From an uncultured Clostridia bacterium (lineage in GTDB: Bacteria > Bacillota > Clostridia > TANB77 > CAG-465), in NCBI GenBank assembly GCA_944383015.1, contig CALWOC010000002.1, positions 186,001 to 250,000 of the forward strand: a stretch of 64,000 bases of DNA, read 5' to 3'. Of the stretch, positions 1 to 8,916 are shown piece by piece. The notes below the pieces were generated by a model. That model did no database searches and was not told where the DNA came from. It worked only from the letters and a program-made list of their open reading frames with translations. Position 1 is the first letter of the stretch, and each line of letters starts with the position of its first letter. The translations under genes were made by a program, and so were the position numbers.

Positions 1-1
1 T

Positions 2-445
2 GTTGTAGAAGATATTATAAACGATCCAAATGGAAATATTAATCAAGAAGAAATATTAGATAATTCTATAATTGGTAAATTAACAATACCAAAGATAAAC
101 TTAATAGATGTAAATATATGTGAAAGTGTAGAATTAGAAACGTTATCTCATTCGATAGGACATTTTGAAAATACTAATATTTATGAAGGAAATGTAGGAC
201 TTGCAAGTCATAATGCAGGAACAAGAGCTAATTATTTTGCTGATATAAATAAATTAGAGATGGGAGATGAAATATACTATAAAACTAGATATGGTACTAA
301 AAAATATTTAGTAGACAATATAACACAGATAAATAGTTATGATTGGAGTAAACTTGAGCAAACGGAAGATAATAGAATAACTTTAATAACCTGCATTTCA
401 GGTAATCAAAATTTAAGATTATGTGTGCAAGGTGTTGAAAAATAG
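2..445 (+). CDS. Sortase, 5' end outside the window
   Basis: This frame is open from the first bases and encodes the last 147 residues of a sortase, the membrane transpeptidase that cleaves LPXTG-type signals and links surface proteins to the wall or to pilins. The catalytic triad is visible: His in GLASHNAG (residue 70 of the fragment), Cys in TLITCISG (131) and Arg in LRLCVQG (139). The IGKLTIPKINL strand is typical of the start of the beta barrel. Spacing resembles the class B/D range, but the class cannot be fixed without the N-terminus. An internal ATG at 260 is not a real start because the homology runs well upstream. A terminator follows, and the LPKTG protein at 1333 is a plausible substrate. 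Fold and triad are sure; class and substrate are inferred. Confidence 0.9.
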   Translation, partial: VVEDIINDPNGNINQEEILDNSIIGKLTIPKINLIDVNICESVELETLSHSIGHFENTNIYEGNVGLASHNAGTRANYFADINKLEMGDEIYYKTRYGTKKYLVDNITQINSYDWSKLEQTEDNRITLITCISGNQNLRLCVQGVEK

Positions 446-474
446 TATTTTTCGTTGTATATTAATATTATAGA

Positions 475-511
475 AGAAGTATTGAGATTAACCCCCAACA
501 CTTCTTTTTTT
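475..511 (+). terminator. Intrinsic terminator after the sortase gene
   Basis: A 10-bp stem (AGAAGTATTG with CAACACTTCT, one A-C mismatch) with a C-rich loop is followed by a run of T. It separates the sortase transcript from the promoter just downstream. Confidence 0.8.
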
Positions 512-527
512 GTATTTGAAAAGGGGA

Positions 528-557
528 TTGACTTAAAAAAAACGATTTTTATATAAT
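528..557 (+). promoter_or_regulatory. Promoter of the 581 gene, extended -35 type
   Basis: TTGACT, an 18-base spacer and TATAAT lie just upstream of the gene at 581. The bases before and through the -35 box (GAAAAGGGGATTGACTTAAA) recur at two other promoters in the element, at 14698-14737 (reverse strand) and 16133-16170, also with 18-base spacers. This points to a shared regulator or a shared promoter type. Confidence 0.75.
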
Positions 558-580
558 TATTATATAAGGATGTGATTTTT

Positions 581-1270
581 ATGATTTTAAGAAGAATATT
601 TATAACTTTAGCAATAATAGTTACAACAAGTGTAGTAGGTTCAGGATTACTTATATTAGGTAATTTATCTGATAAAAATATTTCTGAAGTTGAAATTTAT
701 GCAAAAGAGAATATCGGTATAGATATTGAAGATATAGCAAATAGTAATACTGCTGAAGAAGTAATTGCTAAAGTAGAAAATATTGAACCTTTAATAAATG
801 ATACGAAATCAGAAGAAACTAATATTAATATAAAAAATGGAACTAATTATAAAGAAAATATAAATAATGTTAGTACAAGCAAACAAACAGTAAAAACCAA
901 TATATCCAATAATATTACTGAAACTAGCACACAAAATGCTGTTGTAGAAAAAGAAGAAAAACAAGTTAGTAATATACAACCTAAAGAAGATGTATATACT
1001 TTTGTTAGAAATGATATAGAAATTCAAAATATGATTTCTATAACTAAAAGATTAATTATGGAAAATAAAGAAAATAGATATTCAGGACTTGTGGATAATG
1101 TGAATAACATTAACTTTATTATAGAAAAGTCAGGAAATGTTTTTTATCCACTTTATGAATATAGAATAGCAAATATAGTAATGGATAATTATTATCCAGA
1201 ATTTTATGTTTATGCTGAAGATGTATATAAAAATGGAGAATATTTGAGAACAGAATACTATTTTCAATAG
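581..1270 (+). CDS. Membrane-anchored extracytoplasmic protein of unknown function
   Basis: I do not recognise this 229-residue protein. Residues 1-28 form one hydrophobic segment after a short basic start (ILRRIF), predicted to act as an uncleaved anchor or signal. Residues 30-130 are Asn/Thr/Glu/Lys-rich and low in complexity, like a wall-spanning stalk. The last 90 residues are more ordered and rich in Tyr and aromatic residues, ending in EYLRTEYYFQ. The ATG at 581 is preferred to a GTG at 572 because AAGGATGTG sits 8 bases before it. The gene lies between the sortase and a Cna-B surface protein, suggesting a surface role. It is separated from the next gene by a hairpin rather than a full terminator. 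Confidence 0.7.
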   Translation: MILRRIFITLAIIVTTSVVGSGLLILGNLSDKNISEVEIYAKENIGIDIEDIANSNTAEEVIAKVENIEPLINDTKSEETNINIKNGTNYKENINNVSTSKQTVKTNISNNITETSTQNAVVEKEEKQVSNIQPKEDVYTFVRNDIEIQNMISITKRLIMENKENRYSGLVDNVNNINFIIEKSGNVFYPLYEYRIANIVMDNYYPEFYVYAEDVYKNGEYLRTEYYFQ

Positions 1271-1277
1271 AAATTTA

Positions 1278-1307
1278 AAGCAAGTAAGTGAAAACATTTA
1301 CTTGCTT
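1278..1307 (+). other. Intergenic mRNA hairpin
   Basis: A 13-bp stem (AAGCAAGTAAGTG with CATTTACTTGCTT, one G-U pair) with an AAAA loop lies between the 581 and 1333 genes. The tail is only TATT, so it is a weak terminator or a processing/stability element that sets relative expression of the surface protein downstream. Confidence 0.55.
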
Positions 1308-1332
1308 ATTATAATTTAGGGAGGAAAACGAA

Positions 1333-3378
1333 ATGAAAAAGATAATAAGATTTACTTTTATATTTATAATGTTATTTACACTAAGTATATTAATAAACAA
1401 TGTAAATGCCGAAACATATAATGTGAATGATCGTATAGATTTAGGACAGTATAACATATATTGTAGGCAGGGAGCAAGCTACATAAGATATAGAGGTATA
1501 GGACAACTTAACTATATGTATTTTTATAAAGATTATAATAACGTAGAGCATAAAGCTTTTTGCTTAAATTTAGGAATGGAGGGTGCTGAAGCAGGAGATT
1601 ATAATGTTGATGTAAATGAAATAATTTCAGACCCAAAAGTAGCAAGTATACTTATTTCAGGTAGTCCATATAAAACACTAAAAGAGTTAGGATTAAACAA
1701 TGAGGATGAAGCAAGTTTTGCTACTCAGTTTGCTGTATGGGCATATTTAGAAAATCTTGACTTGAATGCTATAACTCCTTATTCAAAAGGAAATGAAAAT
1801 GTAGTTAATGCTATACGAAATATATACAATGATGGTATGAATATGAATTATACATCAACAGCTATATTAAATGTTGAAAAAAATGGTAGTGCAGACATTG
1901 ATAGTATAGATAGAGAATTCTATTCTCAAACATACAAGTTATCGCATAACGAAAATATAAAAAATATAAGCTTATCTTTAATGGGAGCAGATAATATAAA
2001 AATAACAGATTTAAAAAATAATGAAATATCAAGTATAAATAATGTAAACGAATTTAAAGTATTAGTACCTAGAACTAGTATTAATGAGGATAAGAATATC
2101 AAATTAAATTTTAGAACTGAGGCTAGGCAAACATCTGTAATGTTTGGTGCTACAACTAGAAGTGATAGACAAAATATTGGACTTTTACTTGATCCAGTAA
2201 ATTTTAGAACAGTTCAAAGTAATTTTGATATAGAATATAAAACTATGAATATAACATTAAAAAAAATTGATAAAGATACCAAAGAAGGTATTAAAGGTGT
2301 TACTTTTAAATTTGAAACACTTGATGGAGAAGAATTGGGCAAATATGTTACAGGGGAAAATGGAATAATACAACTCGATGTACAAAAAGATTTAAAGCTT
2401 TTTAAAGAACAAAAAATAAAAGTAACAGAAATTGCTGTACCAGATAACTATTATATTGATGAAGAAAATTGTAGTAAAATAATAGATGTAAAATGGGGAG
2501 AAAATATAACTATTGAGTTTCAAAATGAAAAGATAAAAGGAAACATTAAAGTCGTAAAATTAAGCTCGGAAGACAATAAATACACTAATTTATTAAAAAA
2601 ATCTCCTTTAAAAGATGTTGAGTTTGAAATACTTGATATAAATGGAAAAATTGCGGATAAAATTAAAACAAATGAAGAGGGAATAGCGATTACTAAAGAC
2701 TTAGTTAAAGGAACTTATTATATAAAGGAAACAAAACAAGCTAAATACTATTTACTAAATAAAGAGATATATGAAGTTGAAATAGTTAATCATAAAGATC
2801 TAATAGAACAAGAAATACTAAATGATAGTGTTGATATAAATATTGAAATAGAGAAAAAAGGTTTTATTGAAACACAAAATAAAGATAATATATACTATAA
2901 TTTTAAAAATATTCACAATAAATCAAATGTACCACTAGATAATTTTACTTGGAATGATATGTTACCAGTAGAAGCAGTAAGGCTTGATAAAATATATACT
3001 GGTACTTGGAATGAAAAATTGGAGTATAGTGTATGGTATAAAACCAATAAGAATGATTTTAGAATATTTATTGATAAATTAGATTCGGAAAAAGTGTATG
3101 AATTAGATTTTAAAAATTTGAAATTAGAAGAGGATGAATATATAACTGAGTTTGAATTTAGATTTGGAAAAGTAAAAGTGGATTTCCACGAAATAGAAAG
3201 CCCAATTGTATATGTGAATGTGCAAAACAACTTAAAAAATGGTTTTACATTTACTAATCATACAAAAGTATCAGGAAATTATTTAGAGGAAAGAATTGAA
3301 GATAAAGATGAGTGGACTACTATTATTTATAATAGAAAAGTTAAATTAAATAAGGAATTACCTAAAACAGGTTGTTAA
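1333..3378 (+). CDS. Thioester-domain/Cna-B surface protein ending at LPKTGC
   Basis: This is a 681-residue secreted adhesin-like protein. A signal peptide covers residues 1-26 (cut near NVNA-ET). A thioester (TQXA) domain follows: Cys77 in HKAFCLNLG and Gln132 in ATQFAVWAYLE can form the Cys-Gln bond used for covalent host attachment in this family. After a beta-rich linker there are Cna-B/SpaA-type domains starting near residues 308 (ITLKKIDKDT) and 398 (GNIKVVKLSS), then a DUF-like region (about 500-660). The protein ends KELPKTGC: a sortase motif with no hydrophobic segment or basic tail. The stop is followed directly by a terminator, so no out-of-frame anchor remains. GGGAGG precedes the start. 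Family assignment is firm; anchoring is uncertain. Confidence 0.88.
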   Translation: MKKIIRFTFIFIMLFTLSILINNVNAETYNVNDRIDLGQYNIYCRQGASYIRYRGIGQLNYMYFYKDYNNVEHKAFCLNLGMEGAEAGDYNVDVNEIISDPKVASILISGSPYKTLKELGLNNEDEASFATQFAVWAYLENLDLNAITPYSKGNENVVNAIRNIYNDGMNMNYTSTAILNVEKNGSADIDSIDREFYSQTYKLSHNENIKNISLSLMGADNIKITDLKNNEISSINNVNEFKVLVPRTSINEDKNIKLNFRTEARQTSVMFGATTRSDRQNIGLLLDPVNFRTVQSNFDIEYKTMNITLKKIDKDTKEGIKGVTFKFETLDGEELGKYVTGENGIIQLDVQKDLKLFKEQKIKVTEIAVPDNYYIDEENCSKIIDVKWGENITIEFQNEKIKGNIKVVKLSSEDNKYTNLLKKSPLKDVEFEILDINGKIADKIKTNEEGIAITKDLVKGTYYIKETKQAKYYLLNKEIYEVEIVNHKDLIEQEILNDSVDINIEIEKKGFIETQNKDNIYYNFKNIHNKSNVPLDNFTWNDMLPVEAVRLDKIYTGTWNEKLEYSVWYKTNKNDFRIFIDKLDSEKVYELDFKNLKLEEDEYITEFEFRFGKVKVDFHEIESPIVYVNVQNNLKNGFTFTNHTKVSGNYLEERIEDKDEWTTIIYNRKVKLNKELPKTGC

Positions 3379-3383
3379 AAATC

Positions 3384-3421
3384 GGTGTGAGAGTGTAAAT
3401 GCTCTTGCACCTTTATTTTTT
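3384..3421 (+). terminator. Intrinsic terminator after the surface protein gene
   Basis: GGTGTGAGAG pairs with CTCTTGCACC around an 8-base loop and is followed by a T-rich run. It begins five bases after the LPKTGC stop codon. Confidence 0.85.
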
Positions 3422-3438
3422 TTGCCCTATATTCTGCC

Positions 3439-3483
3439 AAAAGTTTTCAAAAAGTTGTTAAAAGTTATATAATATGATAAAAT
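3439..3483 (+). promoter_or_regulatory. Promoter region of the restriction operon with three AAAGTT repeats
   Basis: Two overlapping promoters can be drawn: TTTTCA-18-TATAAT (3444-3473) and TTGTTA-17-TAAAAT (3455-3483). Three copies of AAAGTT have their G at 3443, 3454 and 3464, so they are 11 and 10 bases apart and lie on one face of the helix. They may form an operator. Transcription would start about 30-40 bases before the helicase gene. Confidence 0.5.
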
Positions 3484-3518
3484 AAACAATAAAAATTGTT
3501 AAAGTAAAGGTGTAAAAT

Positions 3519-6500
3519 ATGAAGATTATAGATAATAAATTTGAAAAATTTGGAGATGACTTAAAAAATGAAATCCAAAAGGGAGATAAATGCTTAGTTG
3601 CCTCTGCTGTTTTTTCAATGTATGGATATGAAGAATTAAAAAAAGAATTAAATGAAATAGAGGAATTTAATTTTATTTTTACTAATCCTACATTTATTAA
3701 AAAAGAAAATGAAGTAAAACAGGAAAGACAATTTGAAATAGATAGTTTTAAAAGAGAAAAGGGAATAGCAGGTTCTGAATTTGAAATAAAATTAAAAAAT
3801 AAAATGAATGGAAAAGCTATTGCCAAGGAATGTGCTGAGTGGATAAGAAGAAAAGCTAAATTTAAAAGTAATGTAAATAGTAATCCAATACAAAGCTTTA
3901 TGAATATAAATGATAGAGTAACGTATCAAAATGTTAATGAAATATCATCTGCTGGGCTAGGCTATCAAAAGGATAATACAGTATTTTACCCTATTACAAA
4001 AATTGATGATAATTACGAAACAACAAAATTTTATTTAAAAAATTTTGAGGAATTATGGAATAATAAAAATCAATTTAAGGATGTTACAGATGAAGTAGTT
4101 GACTTTATAAATGATTTATATAAAGAAAATTCACCTGAATTTATATATTATATAACTTTATATAATATTTTTAATGAATTTTTAGAGGATATTACTGAAG
4201 ATGAATTGGCAAATGAGAAAACTGGATTTAAAGACTCAGTAATTTGGAATACTTTATATGATTTTCAAAAAGATGCTGCTTTAGGTATAATTAACAAATT
4301 AGAAAGATATAATGGCTGTATTTTAGCAGATAGTGTTGGCTTAGGTAAAACTTTTACTGCATTAGCAGTAATTAAATATTACCAAGAGAGAAATAAAAGT
4401 GTACTTGTATTATGTCCAAAGAAATTAAGCAACAACTGGAATACTTACAATAATGAATATAAAGATAATATTTTAGCAAAAGATAGATTCAATTATAAAG
4501 TGTTATTTCATACTGATTTATCTAGGAAAAAAGGGTTTTCAGGGGAAACCGATTTATCAAGAATAAATTGGGGAAATTTTGATTTAGTAGTTATAGATGA
4601 ATCACATAATTTTAGAAATTATAATGCTAGAAAAGAAAAAGAAACAAGATATGATAGATTGATGAATGAAGTTATGAAAGCAGGAGTAAAAACTAAAGTA
4701 TTAATGCTTTCAGCAACTCCTGTTAATAATAAATTTACAGACCTAAAAAATCAGTTAGCATTGGCTTATGAAGGTAAAACTGATAAAATAGATGAAAAAA
4801 TAAGTGCTACAAAATCTATTGATACAATATTAAAAAATGCACAATCTTGTTTTAATGAATGGAGTAGATTACCGATAGAAGAAAGGACAAGCAAAGAATT
4901 ATTAAAAAGATTGAATACTAACTTTGATTTCTTTAAATTACTTGATAGTGTTACTATTGCTAGGAGTAGAAGACATATAGAAAAATACTATAATATAAAT
5001 GATATTGGTAAGTTCCCTACAAGACTTACACCAATAAGCAAAAATTGTGAAATAACAGATTTAGATAATTTTATGTCTGTGAAAGATATTGCAGATACTT
5101 TAACAAGATTAAGTATGTGTATATATTCTCCATTTGATTATATATTACCAAGCAAATTATCAATATATGAAGAAAAATATGATGTTAAAGTTGGTAGTGG
5201 AAAAGCTAGTTTTAAACAATCAGATAGAGAAAGTAGTTTGAAAATCTTAATGAGAATTAATTTATTGAAAAGATTAGAAAGTTCAGTAGATAGTTTTAGA
5301 ATTACACTATTGAAAATTCTTGAACAAATTAATGAAACAGTTATATCAATAGAAAAATATAGAAAAAATGGAATATTAAAATCAATTGAAGATATTGAAG
5401 TTACTAATTTTAATGCTGATGAAAATATAGAAGAATTAATGGATGATGAATTTTCTATTGGAAAAAAAGTAAAAATTAACTTAGGAGATATGGATGTTTT
5501 AAGTTGGAAAGACGATTTACTATTTGATGCAGAAATTTTAGAGTCTTTATTACAGGAATTAAAAACTGTTACACCTAAACATGATACAAAGCTTAATACA
5601 TTGCTTAAAATTATAGAAGATAAGATCAATAATCCTATTAATAAAAATAATAAAAAAGTAATTGTATTTAGTGCTTTTGCAGATACAGCTAATTATCTAT
5701 ATAAAAATGTATCTGGATATTTTAAGGAAAAATACAATATTGATACAGCAAAAGTTACTGGTAGTGGAACAAATGAGTGTACCTTAAGAATAAGTAATGA
5801 TTACAACAATATTTTAATGAATTTTTCTCCAAAATCAAAACATAGAGAAGTAATTGAACCTACTATGAGAGATGAAATTGATATTTTAATAGCAACTGAT
5901 TGTATAAGTGAAGGACAAAATTTACAGGATTGTGATTATTTAATAAATTATGATATACATTGGAATCCTGTAAGAATAATTCAAAGATTTGGAAGAGTAG
6001 ATAGAATAGGTTCCGACAATGAAGTTATACAACTTGTAAATTTTTGGCCTAATATGAGTTTAGATGATTATATTAAATTAAAAAATAGGGTTGAAGATAG
6101 AATGATGATGTCTGATATAGCTAGTACAGGAGAAGACAATGTCTTAACGAATAAATCCAGTGATATGGAATACAGAAAAGAACAATTAAAAAGACTTAAA
6201 GAAGAAGTGGTAGACTTAGAAGAGATGAATACTGGTATATCAATTACTGACTTAGGATTAAATGAATTTAGAATGGATTTAGTTGAATATGTAAAACAAA
6301 ATGGAGAACTTAATAAAGTACCAAATGGTATGCATTCAGTAGTAAAGGAAGACATTGAAAATGGAATTGAAAAGGGTGTTATATATATTTTAAAAAATAT
6401 AAGTTCATCAGTAAATATAGATAATACTAACCAATTACATCCTTTTTATATGGTATATATAAAAGATGATGGAACAATTAAATCCAATCATTTAACTGTA

Positions 6501-6770
6501 AAGAATACACTAGATATTTTAAGGGTGCTTGCAAAAGGAAAAAATGACCCAATAAAACAAGCATATAATAAATTTAATGATATAACAGATGATGGAAGAA
6601 ACATGTCAAAGTATTCAGAACTTTTAAATGAAGCAATAAAATCAATAATTGATGTAAAAGAAGAGTCTGATATTGATAGTTTATTTAGAAAGGGTGGTAC
6701 AACGATGTTACAAAATGATATAAAGGGATTAGAGGACTTTGAATTAATATCATTTTTAGTAATCGTTTAA
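3519..6770 (+). CDS. SNF2/HepA-type DEAD/DEAH helicase of an extended Type III R-M operon
   Basis: This 1083-residue superfamily 2 ATPase has all expected motifs: Walker A ADSVGLGKTF (about 271-280), motif II VVIDESHNF (about 356-364), motif III LSATPVNN (about 395) and motif VI IQRFGRVDRIGS (about 820). The first 60 residues (KCLVASAVFSMYGYEEL) resemble the PLD-like start seen in helicases of defence islands, but no HKD nuclease motif is visible. It is the first gene of a five- or six-gene run with DUF4391-like proteins and Type III Mod and Res subunits, so a role in DNA translocation or remodelling for restriction is inferred. An AAAGGTG Shine-Dalgarno supports the ATG. Lysine- and asparagine-rich composition matches its neighbours. 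Confidence 0.88.
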   Translation: MKIIDNKFEKFGDDLKNEIQKGDKCLVASAVFSMYGYEELKKELNEIEEFNFIFTNPTFIKKENEVKQERQFEIDSFKREKGIAGSEFEIKLKNKMNGKAIAKECAEWIRRKAKFKSNVNSNPIQSFMNINDRVTYQNVNEISSAGLGYQKDNTVFYPITKIDDNYETTKFYLKNFEELWNNKNQFKDVTDEVVDFINDLYKENSPEFIYYITLYNIFNEFLEDITEDELANEKTGFKDSVIWNTLYDFQKDAALGIINKLERYNGCILADSVGLGKTFTALAVIKYYQERNKSVLVLCPKKLSNNWNTYNNEYKDNILAKDRFNYKVLFHTDLSRKKGFSGETDLSRINWGNFDLVVIDESHNFRNYNARKEKETRYDRLMNEVMKAGVKTKVLMLSATPVNNKFTDLKNQLALAYEGKTDKIDEKISATKSIDTILKNAQSCFNEWSRLPIEERTSKELLKRLNTNFDFFKLLDSVTIARSRRHIEKYYNINDIGKFPTRLTPISKNCEITDLDNFMSVKDIADTLTRLSMCIYSPFDYILPSKLSIYEEKYDVKVGSGKASFKQSDRESSLKILMRINLLKRLESSVDSFRITLLKILEQINETVISIEKYRKNGILKSIEDIEVTNFNADENIEELMDDEFSIGKKVKINLGDMDVLSWKDDLLFDAEILESLLQELKTVTPKHDTKLNTLLKIIEDKINNPINKNNKKVIVFSAFADTANYLYKNVSGYFKEKYNIDTAKVTGSGTNECTLRISNDYNNILMNFSPKSKHREVIEPTMRDEIDILIATDCISEGQNLQDCDYLINYDIHWNPVRIIQRFGRVDRIGSDNEVIQLVNFWPNMSLDDYIKLKNRVEDRMMMSDIASTGEDNVLTNKSSDMEYRKEQLKRLKEEVVDLEEMNTGISITDLGLNEFRMDLVEYVKQNGELNKVPNGMHSVVKEDIENGIEKGVIYILKNISSSVNIDNTNQLHPFYMVYIKDDGTIKSNHLTVKNTLDILRVLAKGKNDPIKQAYNKFNDITDDGRNMSKYSELLNEAIKSIIDVKEESDIDSLFRKGGTTMLQNDIKGLEDFELISFLVIV

Positions 6771-6776
6771 TGAAAT

Positions 6777-8309
6777 ATGGAAGAAGTATATGAGTTATTA
6801 GATTTACCAAAAGAAACAGAAGTAAATAAAATAGTAGATAAAGAAAAATTTATAAATAATGGAAATATAGATAATGAATTAAAAGAAATCTTAACAAAAT
6901 ATGTTGAAACTATAAATTGGAAGTATAGTTTAAAGGGAAGTATATTAGATATCCCCACATATAATTCGATTAATATGCAATATTCAGAATTAGAAATTTT
7001 TGAAGTTACAATTAATAATAATTTATGTGTTTATGATGTTGCACTAGCAATAGGAAGGTGTATACAATACCCTGTAATATTATTTATAAAAAAAGATAAG
7101 AAATTTAAAATTGGGACTTATTATGTAAGAGAAAATAAAAAAGATTATACTAAAAATGTTGTCCAAGATATAGTGTATACAGGATGGTTCAATTATAACA
7201 ATATTACTGGAAGAATTGAGGAAATTTTAAAAGAAATAAATTTTAGTAATTTGCCTAAAAAAAATATTTATGAACTGTATAAATATATTGATACTAAAAT
7301 TATAAAGTATCATTCTAGTTATCTATTAATGTCAAGTGTAAAAGAATTATTTAATAATTATAATTTTAACGAGATAAAATATAATTTTAATGATTTAAAA
7401 AATAAAAGTGAAATAATAAAAATAGATGAAAATACGCTAAATAAATTTGATTGGATGAAAATAAATAAACTAGAAAAGTATAAGAAAAACTATGATAACT
7501 CGAATTTGATGTTTTGTAAAGACGAGATTTTTAATTACATATCAAATAATTATGTAGGAAAAGGATTTAAAGATTATAAAGACTTTATTAGACAAATTGA
7601 AAGTACCAAGAAAAGAGAAAATGCGAAAGACAATAAGAAGAGTGAGGCATATGTATGTCTTTGGCAAGTTAATGGGAGATGTTCAAATTATAAATCAACA
7701 AAATATGATAAATTGTGCAAAAAATATAGTGATTGTATTTTATTTACTAAGAAAAAAGTAACTATTTCAGAAATTCCTACTTACGATATAAAAAGTAGCA
7801 CTTATAAAAATGAAGAATTAGATAAACATTATGATAATAAGATAGAGAATTTAGTTGAGTATGGAGATACTGTAAATATAGTAGATAGTAATGAAGTAGA
7901 AAAAAGATTTGTAATTATAAAAATTAATGATATATTACCTGAAATTCCTAAAATTTGTTTAAATAAAAAAATAAATGAAATATTTTTACATAAGGGGAAA
8001 GAATACAAAATTGTTAGTATTAAAAAAAATCAAAGCAATATAAATAAATTAACAAATATAGAAAAAGAAGAAAAAAATAATGAAAATAGTTTTGTTGAAT
8101 TTAATGATAAAGTTGAAGTTACTATGAAATATACTTATGGAAAAGATAATAAAGAAAATTGTACTAAAGTAACTTTTACTGTTAGAGATGATGCTATTTC
8201 TTCAAAAAGTTATATGCATCAAATTTGCCTAAATAAAGAAATAGGTTTTAAGTTTAAAATAGGTAAAAAAGATTGTGAAATTGTAAATATATATAAAGGA
8301 AAAAGATAG
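6777..8309 (+). CDS. DUF4391-like protein with tandem GreA-C-like repeats
   Basis: This 510-residue protein is composite. Residues 8-130 (LDLPKETEVNKIV ... ELEIFEVTI ... YPVILFIKK) align by eye with the whole front half of the next gene's product, so the two are paralogues of the DUF4391 type. Residues about 285-322 hold a Cys cluster (CLWQ, GRCSNY, KLCKKYSDC) that could bind zinc. The last 150 residues contain two similar modules: VEYGDTVNI ... ICLNKKINEIF ... GKEYKIVSI and VEFNDKVEV ... ICLNKEIGFKF ... KKDCEIVNI. Each resembles the C-terminal domain of GreA/GreB. It starts 6 bases after the helicase stop without a strong Shine-Dalgarno, suggesting translational coupling. The function is unknown; a bridging or RNA-polymerase/DNA-contact role is speculation. 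Confidence 0.75.
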   Translation: MEEVYELLDLPKETEVNKIVDKEKFINNGNIDNELKEILTKYVETINWKYSLKGSILDIPTYNSINMQYSELEIFEVTINNNLCVYDVALAIGRCIQYPVILFIKKDKKFKIGTYYVRENKKDYTKNVVQDIVYTGWFNYNNITGRIEEILKEINFSNLPKKNIYELYKYIDTKIIKYHSSYLLMSSVKELFNNYNFNEIKYNFNDLKNKSEIIKIDENTLNKFDWMKINKLEKYKKNYDNSNLMFCKDEIFNYISNNYVGKGFKDYKDFIRQIESTKKRENAKDNKKSEAYVCLWQVNGRCSNYKSTKYDKLCKKYSDCILFTKKKVTISEIPTYDIKSSTYKNEELDKHYDNKIENLVEYGDTVNIVDSNEVEKRFVIIKINDILPEIPKICLNKKINEIFLHKGKEYKIVSIKKNQSNINKLTNIEKEEKNNENSFVEFNDKVEVTMKYTYGKDNKENCTKVTFTVRDDAISSKSYMHQICLNKEIGFKFKIGKKDCEIVNIYKGKR

Positions 8310-8310
8310 T

Positions 8311-8916
8311 ATGATAAAATTGCCAAAAGAATGTAATGTAAATAAATTTATTCCTAAAAAAACTTTTTACGAAAAGATAGGGATAAATAATGCTATAAAG
8401 AATGACTTTACAAATTATATAGAAAAGATAGTATGGATGTACAAATTGTCAGAAGAAAATATAAATATATCTAAAACTGACAAAGTTGAAGAAATAGAGA
8501 TATTTGAAATTGAACTAAAAGATAAGAAAATACCTAAAAATATTTTGAAAGTAATTTCAAAATCTATTCCATATAAAATACTTTTTATATTAAAGTATTT
8601 GCAAGAGTTTTGCTATGTAGTTGCAGAAGAAGAGATTTATAGTACAGAATGGAATAAAGAAATAAAATTTGATTTTATTGGATATAACTTAACAAATGTT
8701 TATGAAAAAATTATAAAAACAATAATAGAAAAAGAAGATTCAAATAGCAATTTAGAAGAAATATTAGAAAAGGAAAAAAGAATTAACGAATTAAATAACC
8801 AAATAGAACAATTAACTAATAAAATGAATAAAGAAGTTCAATTTAAAAAGAAAGTTGAATTAAATCAAAAAATAAGAAGTTTAAAAGGTAAATTGGAGGA
8901 GATAAAGGATGAATAA
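8311..8916 (+). CDS. DUF4391-like protein of the Type III R-M operon
   Basis: A 201-residue protein with the DUF4391 pattern: IKLPKECNVNKFIPKK at the start, KIVWMYKLS near residue 45, EEIEIFEIELK near 72 and SIPYKILFILK near 93. The last 50 residues are a predicted coiled coil (EKRINELNNQIEQLTNKMNK). Genes of this family commonly sit directly before Type III mod genes, as here, where the last 8 bases overlap the mod start. The molecular role is not established. It is a stand-alone homologue of the N-terminal part of the preceding protein. Confidence 0.8.
   Translation: MIKLPKECNVNKFIPKKTFYEKIGINNAIKNDFTNYIEKIVWMYKLSEENINISKTDKVEEIEIFEIELKDKKIPKNILKVISKSIPYKILFILKYLQEFCYVVAEEEIYSTEWNKEIKFDFIGYNLTNVYEKIIKTIIEKEDSNSNLEEILEKEKRINELNNQIEQLTNKMNKEVQFKKKVELNQKIRSLKGKLEEIKDE

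Noticed and set aside
3361..3430. A lost membrane anchor of the LPKTGC protein in another frame
   Set aside because: After the stop there is only a terminator stem and T run; no frame encodes a hydrophobic tail.
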